A DNA stretch of 64,000 nt, taken from assembly GCA_037444845.1 (NCBI GenBank), contig JBBILQ010000005.1, forward strand, positions 12,350 to 76,349, written 5' to 3'. The translations under genes were made by a program, and so were the position numbers. Numbering within the stretch: position 1 is the stretch's first letter; the number at the start of each line of letters is the position of its first letter. The stretch comes from JARYMI01 sp037444845. GTDB lineage: Bacteria > Acidobacteriota > Aminicenantia > Aminicenantales > UBA8522. This document shows positions 26,118-35,074 of this stretch, one piece after another. Below the pieces are notes generated by a model. It made no database searches and had not been told where the DNA came from. It saw only the letters and a list, made by a program, of their open reading frames with translations.

Positions 26118-28283
26118 ATGGCCATTCCAAGCAAAAAGGGGCCGCGCTTTGTCGGCGCCGTTATCATCCTGCTCATCATCCTCTTCTTTGCCATCGAGCT
26201 CTTTATCCGTGAATCACAGGAATTTTCCCCGACCTCAGTCACTGATGTCCTTCTTTCATCGCTCCAGATCATCGTCCTCCTGCTCTTCCTGATCTTCCTC
26301 CTCATCCTGGGCAGGTATCTCCTCAAGCTCAACCTGGAAAGAAAAAGAAAAGTCGCCGGTTCCCATTTCAAGACCAAGCTCGTCCTTTTCTTTATTTTCC
26401 TCTCCTTCATCCCGACGCTTCTCCTCTTTTTCTTTGCAAGCGACCTGATCAGCCGAAACATCGAGATGTGGTTCAAGACGCCTCTCGATAAGATCCTGGA
26501 TGATGCCCAAGGCTTGGCCGAGGGCGTCTATGCCAGAGCAGAAGAAGAGGCCTACCATTACGCTCTTGAACTCGGCCGGGACATCAGGAATCAGAAGTTG
26601 ATCCTTCTGGAGAACAGGCTGATCCTTCGTGAATTTATCCGGACCAAGTTGGCCGAATACCGCCTGGATGAGATCGGCATCTTCCTTGAAGAGGAAGAAT
26701 TGTTCACCTATCTCAACCCAAACCTGCCGCTCCAAAACTACAAGTCCATCCAATCAGGGATGGTCCAGCGGGCTCAGGCCGGTGAGGTCTTCCGGACGAT
26801 CGAGCCGATGGGAAACGGCGACATGATCCGCCGCGGCGTCAGCCTCTCCATTTCCGGCGCAGGTAAAGTTTTGGTGACGACGGGGAAATTTTTTCCCCAG
26901 AGCTACGCCCAGAAAATAAATGCCATCAACACCTACGTCCAGAGATACCGCCTTTTCATCCCCCAGAAAGTCACGGTCAAGACGTTCTACGTGATCGTCC
27001 TGATGTTCGTGACCGTGGTGATTATTTTTGCCGCCAGCTGGATCGGCTTTCACCTGGCCAAGGGTATTACTGTGCCCATCGAAAAGCTGGCCTCGGCGAC
27101 CAAGGAGGTTTCCCGCGGCAACCTGGATGTGCATGTCGAGGACCCCGCCTCTGATGAGCTGGGAACGCTCATTGACTCGTTCAACCAGATGATTTCCGAC
27201 CTCAAGGGAAGCCAGGAGCATATCGCCCAAAAAACCTCTGAGCTGGAAAACCGAAAGCAGTACATCGAGACGGTCCTGAACAACATCACCACCGGCGTCA
27301 TCACTCTGGACGCTGGCGGAAATATCACGACCATCAACCCGTCGGCAAGGGAGATGCTGGCCCTGGAGGAACGACACCCTGTCGGCAAGAGCTTCCGGGA
27401 TGTCCTCAGCAACCTCAGGTACAGCGAAATCGTTAAGAATATTGACTGGGGCCTGAGGAATAAATACAGGCTTTCTGATAAAGAAATCACCATCGTCTCA
27501 AACGGCCAGATAACGACCGTGGCCCTGGCGCTTTCCCCGCTCGAAGGATCGAACAGCGATTTTGCGGGAATGATCGTCGTGTTTGATAACCTCACCCAGC
27601 TCATCAAGGCCCAGAAAATAGCTGCCTGGAAAGAAGTCGCCCAGATGGTGGCCCATGAGATCAAAAACCCCTTGACTCCGATTCAGCTTTCAGCGGAAAG
27701 GATCATCAAAACCCTGAAGAAAAATGACGAGAATTCCCGGGCCGTGATAGAAGAGGGGGCGATGACGATCATCCAGGAGGCCCGGACGATCAAGTCTCTG
27801 GTGGATGAATTTTCCAACTTTGCCCGCCTGCCCAAGGTCGAGCCGAAGCCGGCCGACATGCGCAGCCTGATCGATCAGACGATCGCTCTTTTCCGCGGCA
27901 TTTTCAGCCAGGTCGACTTCGAAATCGAGCATGGCCGGGACATCCCGCCCGCCCTGCAGCTTGATCCCGAGCAGATGAAAAGGGTCTTCATCAATATCAT
28001 CGACAACGCCATCGAGGCGATGAACAAGAAAGGCAAGATCATCGTTCGCACGTCGCTTGAGAGAAAAGAGCAACGGGTGAAAGTCGAGATCGCCGACACG
28101 GGGCCGGGAATCTCCGCCGAGGACAAGGCCAAGCTCTTCTTGCCCTACTTTTCTACAAAGAAAAAGGGCACGGGGCTGGGGTTGGCCATCGTCAACCAGA
28201 TTGTCAGAGAGCACAACGGCACGATCCAGGCTGAGAACAACGCGCCTACCGGTGCCAAGTTCATCATCTATCTCCCGGCATGA
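26118..28283 (+). CDS. ntrY: NtrY-like membrane sensor histidine kinase
   Basis: A 721-residue kinase. Three hydrophobic helices occupy the first 110 residues, and an extracytoplasmic sensing region runs to about 290. A further helix (TFYVIVLMFVTVVIIFAASW) leads into HAMP (about 315-365, SRGNLDVHVEDPASDELG), PAS (about 375-490, NITTGVITLDAGGNITTINP), HisKA with His513 in AHEIKNPLTPIQLS, and a HATPase with IDNAIEAMN, DTGPGISAED and GTGLGLAIV. This matches NtrY of NtrYX systems, which respond to nitrogen or redox state. It overlaps the response regulator gene by ATGA. Confidence 0.9.
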   Translation: MAIPSKKGPRFVGAVIILLIILFFAIELFIRESQEFSPTSVTDVLLSSLQIIVLLLFLIFLLILGRYLLKLNLERKRKVAGSHFKTKLVLFFIFLSFIPTLLLFFFASDLISRNIEMWFKTPLDKILDDAQGLAEGVYARAEEEAYHYALELGRDIRNQKLILLENRLILREFIRTKLAEYRLDEIGIFLEEEELFTYLNPNLPLQNYKSIQSGMVQRAQAGEVFRTIEPMGNGDMIRRGVSLSISGAGKVLVTTGKFFPQSYAQKINAINTYVQRYRLFIPQKVTVKTFYVIVLMFVTVVIIFAASWIGFHLAKGITVPIEKLASATKEVSRGNLDVHVEDPASDELGTLIDSFNQMISDLKGSQEHIAQKTSELENRKQYIETVLNNITTGVITLDAGGNITTINPSAREMLALEERHPVGKSFRDVLSNLRYSEIVKNIDWGLRNKYRLSDKEITIVSNGQITTVALALSPLEGSNSDFAGMIVVFDNLTQLIKAQKIAAWKEVAQMVAHEIKNPLTPIQLSAERIIKTLKKNDENSRAVIEEGAMTIIQEARTIKSLVDEFSNFARLPKVEPKPADMRSLIDQTIALFRGIFSQVDFEIEHGRDIPPALQLDPEQMKRVFINIIDNAIEAMNKKGKIIVRTSLERKEQRVKVEIADTGPGISAEDKAKLFLPYFSTKKKGTGLGLAIVNQIVREHNGTIQAENNAPTGAKFIIYLPA

Positions 28284-29641
28284 GCAAAGAAACTATCCTT
28301 ATCATCGACGACGAAGTCAGCATCCGGTCCTCCTTGAAAGGCATCCTGGAGGACGAGGGCTTCCGGGTGACAACCGTAGAAAGCGGAGAGGAAGGCCTGG
28401 AAGCGATCAGGAATCAGAACATCGACCTCGTCCTGCTGGATATCTGGTTGCCCAAGATGAACGGGGTGGACGTCTTAAAAAAAATTAAGACCATGGAAGA
28501 AACCCCTCCAGTGGTCATGATCTCAGGCCACGGCACGATCGAGACGGCCGTGCGGGCCACCAAGCTCGGCGCCCACGATTTCCTCGAAAAGCCCCTCTCT
28601 CTCGAGAAAGTCGTCCTGACCGTGCGCAACGCCCTGAGGCAAAAAAAGCTCGAGGAGGAAAACATCCGGCTCCGCGAAAGGCTGAAGACGAAATACTACC
28701 TCATCGGTCACAGCCCTGCCATCCAGAGATTGAGAGAAGAGATCAAGCTGGCCGCTCTGTCCAACGGCCGCGTCCTTATCACCGGAGAAAACGGAACGGG
28801 CAAGGAACTTGTCGCCCGACTCATCCACCAGCAGAGCGCCCGTCGGGAGAAGAGGTTTGTTGAGGTCAACTGCTCGGCCGTCCCGGAGAATTTGATCGAG
28901 AGCGAGCTTTTCGGGTTCGTCCAAGGCGCCTTCGCCAACGCGCAAAAAGACAAGAAAGGAAAGCTGTTGCTGGCTGACGGCGGCACTCTTTTCCTGGACG
29001 AAGTCGGCGACTTGAGCGTGAAGGCGCAGGCTCAGCTCATCCGCGCCATCGAGGATCGAAGTTTTGAACCTGTGGGCTCGACGGAAGTCATTTCCTTCAA
29101 CAGCCGGATCATCGCTGCAACGAGCAAGAGTCTGCGCGATCTTATTGCCAAGCGAAAGTTCCGTGAAGACTTGTTCTTTAAACTGAATGTCATCCCGTTG
29201 ACCCTGCCGCCGCTGCGCGAGAGAGCCGGGGACATCCCTCTCCTGATCGACCATTTCCTCAAGCACTTCTCTGAAGAGTACGGCCGGAAGCCGAAGTCCA
29301 TGAGCCCGGAGGCGATGAACGCCTTTCTCAAGTATGTCTGGCCTGGAAATGTGAGCGAGCTGATGAACGTCATCGAAAGGTTTGTCATCATGGTCCAAGA
29401 AGATGAGATTTCCGGCTCTCACCTTTCGCTCTTCGTCGAAACGAGAGAACTCGAATACATCTCCGGGTTCTTCGAGGGCCACTCTCTGGAAAAAGCCAAA
29501 GAGCAATTTGAAAAGCGGTTCATCCACGAAACACTGATGCGGAACAACTGGGAAATCCCAAGAGCCGCCTCTGACCTAAAAATCGACGAGCCCGCCCTGA
29601 GGGAGAAAATCAAGGCCTTGAACATAACGTTCGTCAGCTGA
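28280..29641 (+). CDS. ntrX: NtrX-like response regulator with altered GAFTGA loop
   Basis: A 453-residue regulator. The receiver domain (1-120) has phospho-acceptor Asp54 in LVLLDIWLPKMNG and Lys104. The AAA+ domain has Walker A GENGTGKE (169-176), Walker B GGTLFLDEVGDL and the sensor/arginine segments FREDLFFKLNV and LPPLRERAGD. The loop that contacts sigma-54 reads GAFANA (216-221) instead of GAFTGA, so the key Thr is Ala. The C-terminal 45 residues hold a Fis-type helix-turn-helix (NWEIPRAASDLKIDEPALREK). Loss of the Thr suggests weak or absent sigma-54 activation, as proposed for other NtrX-like proteins that act without sigma-54. It pairs with the NtrY-like kinase upstream. Confidence 0.9.
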   Translation: MSKETILIIDDEVSIRSSLKGILEDEGFRVTTVESGEEGLEAIRNQNIDLVLLDIWLPKMNGVDVLKKIKTMEETPPVVMISGHGTIETAVRATKLGAHDFLEKPLSLEKVVLTVRNALRQKKLEEENIRLRERLKTKYYLIGHSPAIQRLREEIKLAALSNGRVLITGENGTGKELVARLIHQQSARREKRFVEVNCSAVPENLIESELFGFVQGAFANAQKDKKGKLLLADGGTLFLDEVGDLSVKAQAQLIRAIEDRSFEPVGSTEVISFNSRIIAATSKSLRDLIAKRKFREDLFFKLNVIPLTLPPLRERAGDIPLLIDHFLKHFSEEYGRKPKSMSPEAMNAFLKYVWPGNVSELMNVIERFVIMVQEDEISGSHLSLFVETRELEYISGFFEGHSLEKAKEQFEKRFIHETLMRNNWEIPRAASDLKIDEPALREKIKALNITFVS

Positions 29642-29654
29642 CCCCAAGGCAGCC

Positions 29655-30386
29655 ATGCCGCGTGACCAATCCGAAGCCATTGTCCTGCGCAGCTTTAACG
29701 TGGGCGACCAGGATAAAATCGTCGTCCTGTTTTCGCGGGAAAAGGGCCTTCTCAGGGCCATTGCCAAAGGAGCGCGGAAGTTCGGAAACCGCTTCGGCAG
29801 CAGCCTTGAGCCCATGTCTTTAGTCAGAATTTTTTATCATGAAAAAGAGAGGCAGGAACTTCTGACCCTGAGCAGCTGCGACCTGCTCGATTCTTGCTTC
29901 GAGGTCCTTCGCGACTACAGGACTTCCTGCACGGTTTCTTATTTTGCTGAGCTCATCGAAGAATTTTTCCCGTCACGGGCCAGGGAGGACATCCTCTTTC
30001 GTCTCCTCCTCTCCATGCTCAAGGCGGTCAAGGAAGGGGGGGATCTGGACCTCGTGAGCCGCTACTTCGAGGCCTGGTTCCTGCAGATCAACGGCCTCCT
30101 GCCTGATTTCAAGCGCTGCAAGAAATGCCGCCAGCGGACCGAAGCGGGCGGCTGGCTCGCGCCGAGGATGGACGGCGTTTACTGCGCTGATTGCGCGCCG
30201 CAAAAAAAAGACCGGACAGCCCCCGAGGTCATCTCTTTCCTCGACTGGGTCAAAAAAAACCCTCCCCCGCGAAAAGGCGTCGCCCCCTTTGCTCCCGAGC
30301 AGCTTGAAGCCATCCGGAGGACTTTGCAGAGCCTCATCATCTTCCACTTAGAGAAAGAACCCAAAAGCCTTCACTTCCTCAAGTAA
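29655..30386 (+). CDS. recO: DNA repair protein RecO
   Basis: A 243-residue RecO. The N-terminal OB-fold has EAIVLRSFNVGDQDKIVVLFSREKGLL and AKGARK; a helical region follows, and a zinc finger is formed by CKKCRQ and CADCA at about 156-180. RecO promotes loading of RecA on SSB-coated single-stranded DNA in the RecFOR pathway. Its last 16 bases overlap the end of the convergent UbiA gene. Confidence 0.93.
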   Translation: MPRDQSEAIVLRSFNVGDQDKIVVLFSREKGLLRAIAKGARKFGNRFGSSLEPMSLVRIFYHEKERQELLTLSSCDLLDSCFEVLRDYRTSCTVSYFAELIEEFFPSRAREDILFRLLLSMLKAVKEGGDLDLVSRYFEAWFLQINGLLPDFKRCKKCRQRTEAGGWLAPRMDGVYCADCAPQKKDRTAPEVISFLDWVKKNPPPRKGVAPFAPEQLEAIRRTLQSLIIFHLEKEPKSLHFLK

Positions 30387-31255
30387 AGGATGAGAATGAC
30401 AGCGCCGATCCACAGGACGATGTTGACGAGGAGCGGCTTGTCCTGGAGGACGATCTCTTCAGGTCTCCCCCCCTTTTTCTTCTGATGGACGAGATAGAGA
30501 TAACGGAAGATTCCGTAAAGGACAAACCCGGACGTCCAAACGAGGTTGTGGGTGCCAAATTTTTCGACGGTTTCCTCTGAAATCGTGTACAGACAATAGG
30601 CGATGAGAGTTGAGGCCGTGACCACGGCGATCATCTGGTCGAGCAGGTACGCGCTGTATTCCTTAAGGATGGGCCGGTGCTCCGAGGCTTTGTCTTCGAG
30701 GAGGACAAGCTCATGCCGCCTCTTGCTCATGGCAAGAAAAAGGGCGAGCAAGCTGGCGCAAATGAGAAGCCAGGAGGAAATAGGGACGTCGATGACCAGG
30801 CCGCCGGCGATGACGCGGATGACAAACCCCGCGGCGATGACAAAAATATCCAGGATGACCACCTGCTTGAGCTTCAAGCTGTAACCTAACTGAAGGAAAA
30901 AATAGAGGAGGACGACTAGGAAAAAAGACCGATGAAGGAAGAACGCTGCGACCAGGCTGGCGAGAGAAAAGAAAATGAAGGCCGTCAGAGCCGCAGCCGG
31001 CGTGAGGTCGCCGCGGGCGATCGGCCGCCGGGATTTCTTGGGATGGGCTCTGTCTTCCTCGCGGTCGCAGAGGTCGTTGAAAATATAAAAGGCGCTGCTC
31101 TGAAGGCAAAAGATGACAAAAGCTGCGCCGGCTCTGAGGAGGAGCGCCTCCTCGAAGAATTTCCTGGCAAAAATGAGGGCAGCGAAGACGAAGAAGTTCT
31201 TCGTCCACTGCGCTGGCCGCATCGACTCCACGATAACGCGGATTTTCATCGTCAT
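30371..31255 (-). CDS. UbiA-family prenyltransferase, decaprenyl-phosphate phosphoribosyltransferase-like
   Basis: A 294-residue integral membrane protein with about eight hydrophobic segments. The first aspartate-rich motif is NDLCDREEDRAHPKKSRRPIARG, and the N-terminus RPAQWTKNFFVFAALIF is typical of the group that transfers phosphoribose from PRPP to a polyprenyl phosphate. Such enzymes start decaprenyl-phosphoryl-ribose/arabinose synthesis in some bacteria. The epimerase partners are not in the window, so another prenyl acceptor is possible. The promoter puts the transcript start almost on the start codon. Confidence 0.82.
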   Translation of the reverse strand: MTMKIRVIVESMRPAQWTKNFFVFAALIFARKFFEEALLLRAGAAFVIFCLQSSAFYIFNDLCDREEDRAHPKKSRRPIARGDLTPAAALTAFIFFSLASLVAAFFLHRSFFLVVLLYFFLQLGYSLKLKQVVILDIFVIAAGFVIRVIAGGLVIDVPISSWLLICASLLALFLAMSKRRHELVLLEDKASEHRPILKEYSAYLLDQMIAVVTASTLIAYCLYTISEETVEKFGTHNLVWTSGFVLYGIFRYLYLVHQKKKGGRPEEIVLQDKPLLVNIVLWIGAVILILYLRK

Positions 31256-31263
31256 TTCGAGTC

Positions 31264-31292
31264 ATTGTATAAAAAACGCACCCTGAGGGCAA
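31264..31292 (-). promoter_or_regulatory. Sigma-70-type promoter of the UbiA gene, near-leaderless
   Basis: TTGCCC (31287-31292) and TACAAT (31264-31269) on the minus strand are separated by exactly 17 bases. The predicted start (about 31257) is 2 bases before the ATG at 31255. Confidence 0.55.
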
Positions 31293-31321
31293 CTGGTTTT
31301 ATCGCGTCTCTTAAGATCTTG

Positions 31322-31330
31322 TGATACAAT
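31322..31330 (+). promoter_or_regulatory. Extended -10 promoter of the second sensor kinase, leaderless
   Basis: TGaTACAAT forms an extended -10; no good -35 is seen. The expected start (about 31337) coincides with the ATG at 31338, which has no Shine-Dalgarno. Confidence 0.5.
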
Positions 31331-31337
31331 AATTTTG

Positions 31338-33503
31338 ATGAAATCGTCGTCAAGGGAAGACTTCGGGCTGCCCGATGAAGTCAACTACAAGAAGCTGACT
31401 TCGAGGAACACGCTTGTCACCATCCTCCTGTTTGTGATCCCGTTTTTTCTTCTCTATCTCGCCGTCAACCACGAAGTCTCTTCTCTTATCAAAAGTCAAA
31501 TCTACACCCACTTATCCGACACCGTCGCTGAGAACATCAAGACCATTGCCATTTTCCTCCAGGACAGGGAGACGGACCTCCGCTCCTTCTCCCATCTCAA
31601 CATCGAAAAAATCGAGGAGGTCCAGAGTTTATCGCCGTTTCTGAAGACCCTGCTCAGCGAAAAAAAATGGTATGATTTCCTCATCGTCGCTGACCTTGAA
31701 GGCGACATTATCCTGTCCATCAACCGGGACATCTCTGGCAATATCGCCAACAGAAAGTACTTCCAGGTCTCCAGGGAAGGAAAATTTTTTAACTCTGGAG
31801 TTTTTTACTCGGACATTATTCAGTCGCCCGTCATGGTCCTTTCTCATCCCCTCCTCAACCAGGAGAATCGTATCATCGGAGTCCTGGCTGCTTCCGTCGA
31901 CCTCAATAGCTTCTACGGCCTTCTTTTTGACCTCAGGATCGGCAAGACCAGCGAGCTCTTCCTCGTCGATAGCAGCGGGACGCTCCTCTCGCCGACAAAG
32001 CTTGGAGGAAGACTTCTTGCAGACAAGGGCTATTGGGAAAAGGAGGGCAATCCCCATCAAGGGGAACGCGGTGTCACGACGCACGTAGACTACCGCGGCC
32101 AGAAGGTCCTCTGCGCCTACGAGTTTCTGAGCCAGTTCAACTTCTTTCTCGTCTCGGAGATGGACCTCAAGGAAGCGCTGATCCTTCTCAGGGAGGTGAA
32201 CAAGATCGTGCTCTTGCTTTTCATCCCGTTCTTTGTCCTTCTCATCGTCATTTCCAACCTTCACGCTCGCCGGACGACGTCTCTGGTCAAAAAATTGACC
32301 ACGAACCTCAGGTCGGCGCTCGAGGAAGCCAGGGCTAAGAAAAAAGAGGTCGATGTGATGAACATTGAGCTGGAAAAGAGGGCCAAAGAAAGCGATCTCC
32401 TGGCCGAGGAATTGCGCCTTTCGGAAGAATACATCACGAACCTCCTGGACAGCATTTCCCTGGGAGTCATCGGCCTCAATTCATCCGGAAAGATCACCCA
32501 TCTCAATAAAGAGATCCGCGGTCTCTTCAACCTCCCTGATTTGAAGAAAGGACAGGATATTCTCAAAGCTCTGCCCTGGCTGAACGACAAGGATATCGAA
32601 CTGGCCTTTGAGAACACGATCTTCAACGGCAGGCCCAACCGGGTCGAGAAAAGAAGGATCGACAGGGGAAAAGGAGACGAGTATTTCAACCTCTCATTCT
32701 TTCCTGTCGAGGACGGCCACGGCAAGATCCTCGGCGTGAGCATCCTCATCGAAAACGTCACCGAGCGGGAGAAACTCCACGGACAGCTCGCCGAATACGA
32801 AAAGCTCTCGGCCCTGAGCCAGCTGGCCCTCGGCGCCGCCCACGAGATCAACAACCCCCTCCTGGGCATATCCTCTTACCTCGAAATCCTCCGCGAGGGA
32901 GCCGGCGGAGAGAGAGACAAGCAGGAAATCGAGGTTGTCCTGGAGAATGTCTACAGAATCTCAGAGACGATCCGCGGTCTCCTTAATTTTGCCCGGCCCA
33001 CTCCGCCCCAATTTACCAAGATTAACATCAACCAGCTCATAGCGGATACTCTGTCCTTCCTGAGTCATCAGCCTATCTTCAGGAACATAAAGATCGATAA
33101 AACCCTGCCTCCTTCCCTGCCTCAGGTCACGGCCGACCCGAATCAAATCCGCCAGGTTTTGACGAACATGTTCATCAACGCAGCCCAGTCCATGCCGAAA
33201 GGCGGCGATCTCCGGGTGGAAACCTCCAAGGTCAAGTTCAAGGACCTCATCCAGGTTGACATCATCGACACGGGAATCGGTATCCCGCCGGATAACCTGA
33301 AAAAAATCTTCGACCCTTTTTTCACGACAAAAAAGAGCCAGGGAACAGGGCTCGGCTTGAGCATCAGCCTGAGTTATATCAAGAACCACTCCGGAGATAT
33401 CTTTGTCCAGAGCGAGGTCAATAAAGGCACGGCATTCTCTATCGTCCTGCCCATCCGGCAGAAAGGCAAAGCGTTGATGAAAGACGAGGAGATCATCTCG
33501 TGA
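31338..33503 (+). CDS. Membrane sensor histidine kinase with dCache-like domain
   Basis: A 721-residue kinase. A membrane helix (LVTILLFVIPFFLLYLAV) precedes an extracytoplasmic double-Cache-like domain (about 50-280, with FSHLNIEKIEEV and LAASVDLNSFYGLL). A second helix (IVLLLFIPFFVLLIVISNL) leads through a coiled coil (about 320-365) to PAS (about 370-480), HisKA with His502 in GAAHEINNPLLGISS, and an ATPase with NMFINAAQSMP, DTGIGIPPDN and GTGLGLSISL. Cache domains usually bind small molecules such as amino or carboxylic acids. It overlaps the sigma-54 regulator gene by GTGA, so the two are a cognate pair. Confidence 0.93.
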   Translation: MKSSSREDFGLPDEVNYKKLTSRNTLVTILLFVIPFFLLYLAVNHEVSSLIKSQIYTHLSDTVAENIKTIAIFLQDRETDLRSFSHLNIEKIEEVQSLSPFLKTLLSEKKWYDFLIVADLEGDIILSINRDISGNIANRKYFQVSREGKFFNSGVFYSDIIQSPVMVLSHPLLNQENRIIGVLAASVDLNSFYGLLFDLRIGKTSELFLVDSSGTLLSPTKLGGRLLADKGYWEKEGNPHQGERGVTTHVDYRGQKVLCAYEFLSQFNFFLVSEMDLKEALILLREVNKIVLLLFIPFFVLLIVISNLHARRTTSLVKKLTTNLRSALEEARAKKKEVDVMNIELEKRAKESDLLAEELRLSEEYITNLLDSISLGVIGLNSSGKITHLNKEIRGLFNLPDLKKGQDILKALPWLNDKDIELAFENTIFNGRPNRVEKRRIDRGKGDEYFNLSFFPVEDGHGKILGVSILIENVTEREKLHGQLAEYEKLSALSQLALGAAHEINNPLLGISSYLEILREGAGGERDKQEIEVVLENVYRISETIRGLLNFARPTPPQFTKININQLIADTLSFLSHQPIFRNIKIDKTLPPSLPQVTADPNQIRQVLTNMFINAAQSMPKGGDLRVETSKVKFKDLIQVDIIDTGIGIPPDNLKKIFDPFFTTKKSQGTGLGLSISLSYIKNHSGDIFVQSEVNKGTAFSIVLPIRQKGKALMKDEEIIS

Positions 33504-34873
33504 GCCTGTATTCCATCCTGATCGTCGATGATGAGATTCTCACCCTGAACAACCTGAAAAAGGTTTTGGAAAAAGAGAACTACGAAGTCCTGGTCACGAA
33601 CTCGGGAGAAAAAGCCCTGGAGATGTTCGAAAAATATAAGCCTCAGCTCGTTCTCCTGGATCTGATGCTTCCGGGTATCTCGGGAATTGAAGTCCTCAAA
33701 CGAATCAAAGAGCTGGAGAGAGAGACGATTGTCATCATGATGAGCGCGTACGAGATCTTAGAGAAGGCTGTCGAGTCGATGAAATTGGGCGCCTACGATT
33801 ATCTGCTGAAGCCGTTTAAGGTCAGCGACCTCAAGAACACCATTCGGAGGGCCCTCGAGACCCTTTCCTTGCGCATCCGCGTCCTGGAACATCTGGAATC
33901 AGAGAAAGGCCGTTATTATTTCGGGAAAATCATCGCTGAGAGCCGCGGGATGAAAGATGTCGTCCGGTTAGCCAAGAGGGTGGCGGCTTCAGATAAGACC
34001 ACGGTTATTCTTCAGGGCGAAAGCGGAACAGGAAAAGAGCTCCTGGCCAAGGCCATTCACTACCACAGCCCGCGGGCCGAAAAACCGCTTGTGGAGATCA
34101 ACTGCGCAGCGATCCCTGAAAACCTGTTAGAAAGCGAGCTCTTCGGGTACGAGGCCGGAGCCTTCACGGATGCCAGAAAAAGAAAAGCGGGTCTCCTGGA
34201 AAGAGGGGACGGTGGCACAGTTTTCTTCGATGAGATTGGCGATATGTCGCTAAACCTCCAGGCCAAGCTGCTGCGCGTCCTGGAAGAAGAGACGTTTACA
34301 CGCCTGGGAGGGGCGCAGCCGATCAAAGTCAACCTCCGGGTGATCGCCGCAACAAACCAGGATCTGGCCAAAGCAACAGAGAAAGGTCAATTCCGCTCCG
34401 ACCTTTTCTACAGGCTGAACGTCGTGCCCATCGTCATCCCGCCGCTCAGAGAAAGAAAAGAAGACATCCTTCCCCTGGCCCTCTCGCTCGTCCAGGAGCT
34501 CAACCAGGAACTGCGGCGCGCCTACAAGGGAATTACCCAAGAAGCGGCTCAGGCCATGCTTTCTTATCCCTGGCCGGGTAATGTCAGAGAGCTCAGGAAC
34601 ATGATCGAAAGAATCATGTCTCTTTATGCGGAGGAAGAGGTTCAGTTCGTCCATTTTCCGGCTGAAATTCGGGATTATCGAGCTTTGCCGGAAAACAAAA
34701 TCATCGAGAAAATCGCTCCCGGGGAATCGATGCCCACTCTGGAAGAGCTCGAGAAGCTGTACATCGAAAAAGTCCTGGCCTCGACCGGCCGGAACAAATC
34801 TCATGCGGCCAGAATTCTGGGTATCCATCCGACGTCGCTTTTCAGAAAGCTGAAATCCTGGGAAACCCCCTGA
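33500..34873 (+). CDS. Sigma-54-dependent response regulator (NtrC family)
   Basis: A 457-residue enhancer-binding protein. The receiver (1-120) has Asp54 in LVLLDLMLPGISG. The AAA+ domain carries GESGTGKELLAKAIHY, the sigma-54 loop EAGAFTDARKRK (Thr kept), Walker B GGTVFFDEIGDM and FRSDLFYRLNVVP. The C-terminus has a Fis-type helix-turn-helix (RNKSHAARILGIHPTSLFRK). It begins with GTG inside the end of the kinase gene. A near-perfect sigma-54 promoter lies about 150 bases beyond its stop, so it is the leading candidate activator of that promoter. Confidence 0.94.
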   Translation: MSLYSILIVDDEILTLNNLKKVLEKENYEVLVTNSGEKALEMFEKYKPQLVLLDLMLPGISGIEVLKRIKELERETIVIMMSAYEILEKAVESMKLGAYDYLLKPFKVSDLKNTIRRALETLSLRIRVLEHLESEKGRYYFGKIIAESRGMKDVVRLAKRVAASDKTTVILQGESGTGKELLAKAIHYHSPRAEKPLVEINCAAIPENLLESELFGYEAGAFTDARKRKAGLLERGDGGTVFFDEIGDMSLNLQAKLLRVLEEETFTRLGGAQPIKVNLRVIAATNQDLAKATEKGQFRSDLFYRLNVVPIVIPPLRERKEDILPLALSLVQELNQELRRAYKGITQEAAQAMLSYPWPGNVRELRNMIERIMSLYAEEEVQFVHFPAEIRDYRALPENKIIEKIAPGESMPTLEELEKLYIEKVLASTGRNKSHAARILGIHPTSLFRKLKSWETP

Positions 34874-34947
34874 CCCGCCTCTCGTATATCTGCTAATCCT
34901 TAAGCTCGGGCCAAGCGGCCGATGCCTGCCCCAAGCCAGAAGACCTT

Positions 34948-34971
34948 GCAAAATGCGTTAGTGCAAAATGC
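34948..34971 (+). promoter_or_regulatory. Direct repeat, candidate activator-binding site
   Basis: GCAAAATGC occurs at 34948-34956 and again at 34963-34971, centres 15 bases apart. Each copy has GCA...TGC dyad ends. They lie 55-90 bases upstream of the sigma-54 promoter, where NtrC-type activators often bind. Confidence 0.4.
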
Positions 34972-35025
34972 TATAATTCAGCGTCTAAAGATTTTTATTT
35001 TCTTTATTTTCAATAAGATAGAAAA

Positions 35026-35041
35026 TGGCATAAGGCTTGCA
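35026..35041 (+). promoter_or_regulatory. Sigma-54 promoter
   Basis: TGGCATAAGGCTTGCA matches the -24/-12 consensus TGGCAC-N5-TTGCW, with GG and GC 12 bases apart. Transcription would begin near 35052, just upstream of an AAAGGAGG ribosome-binding site (35061-35068) for the gene at 35075. Two NtrC-family regulators are encoded directly upstream. Confidence 0.8.
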
Positions 35042-35074
35042 ATTCCTTGGGTGTGTTCATAAAGGAGGTTTGAC

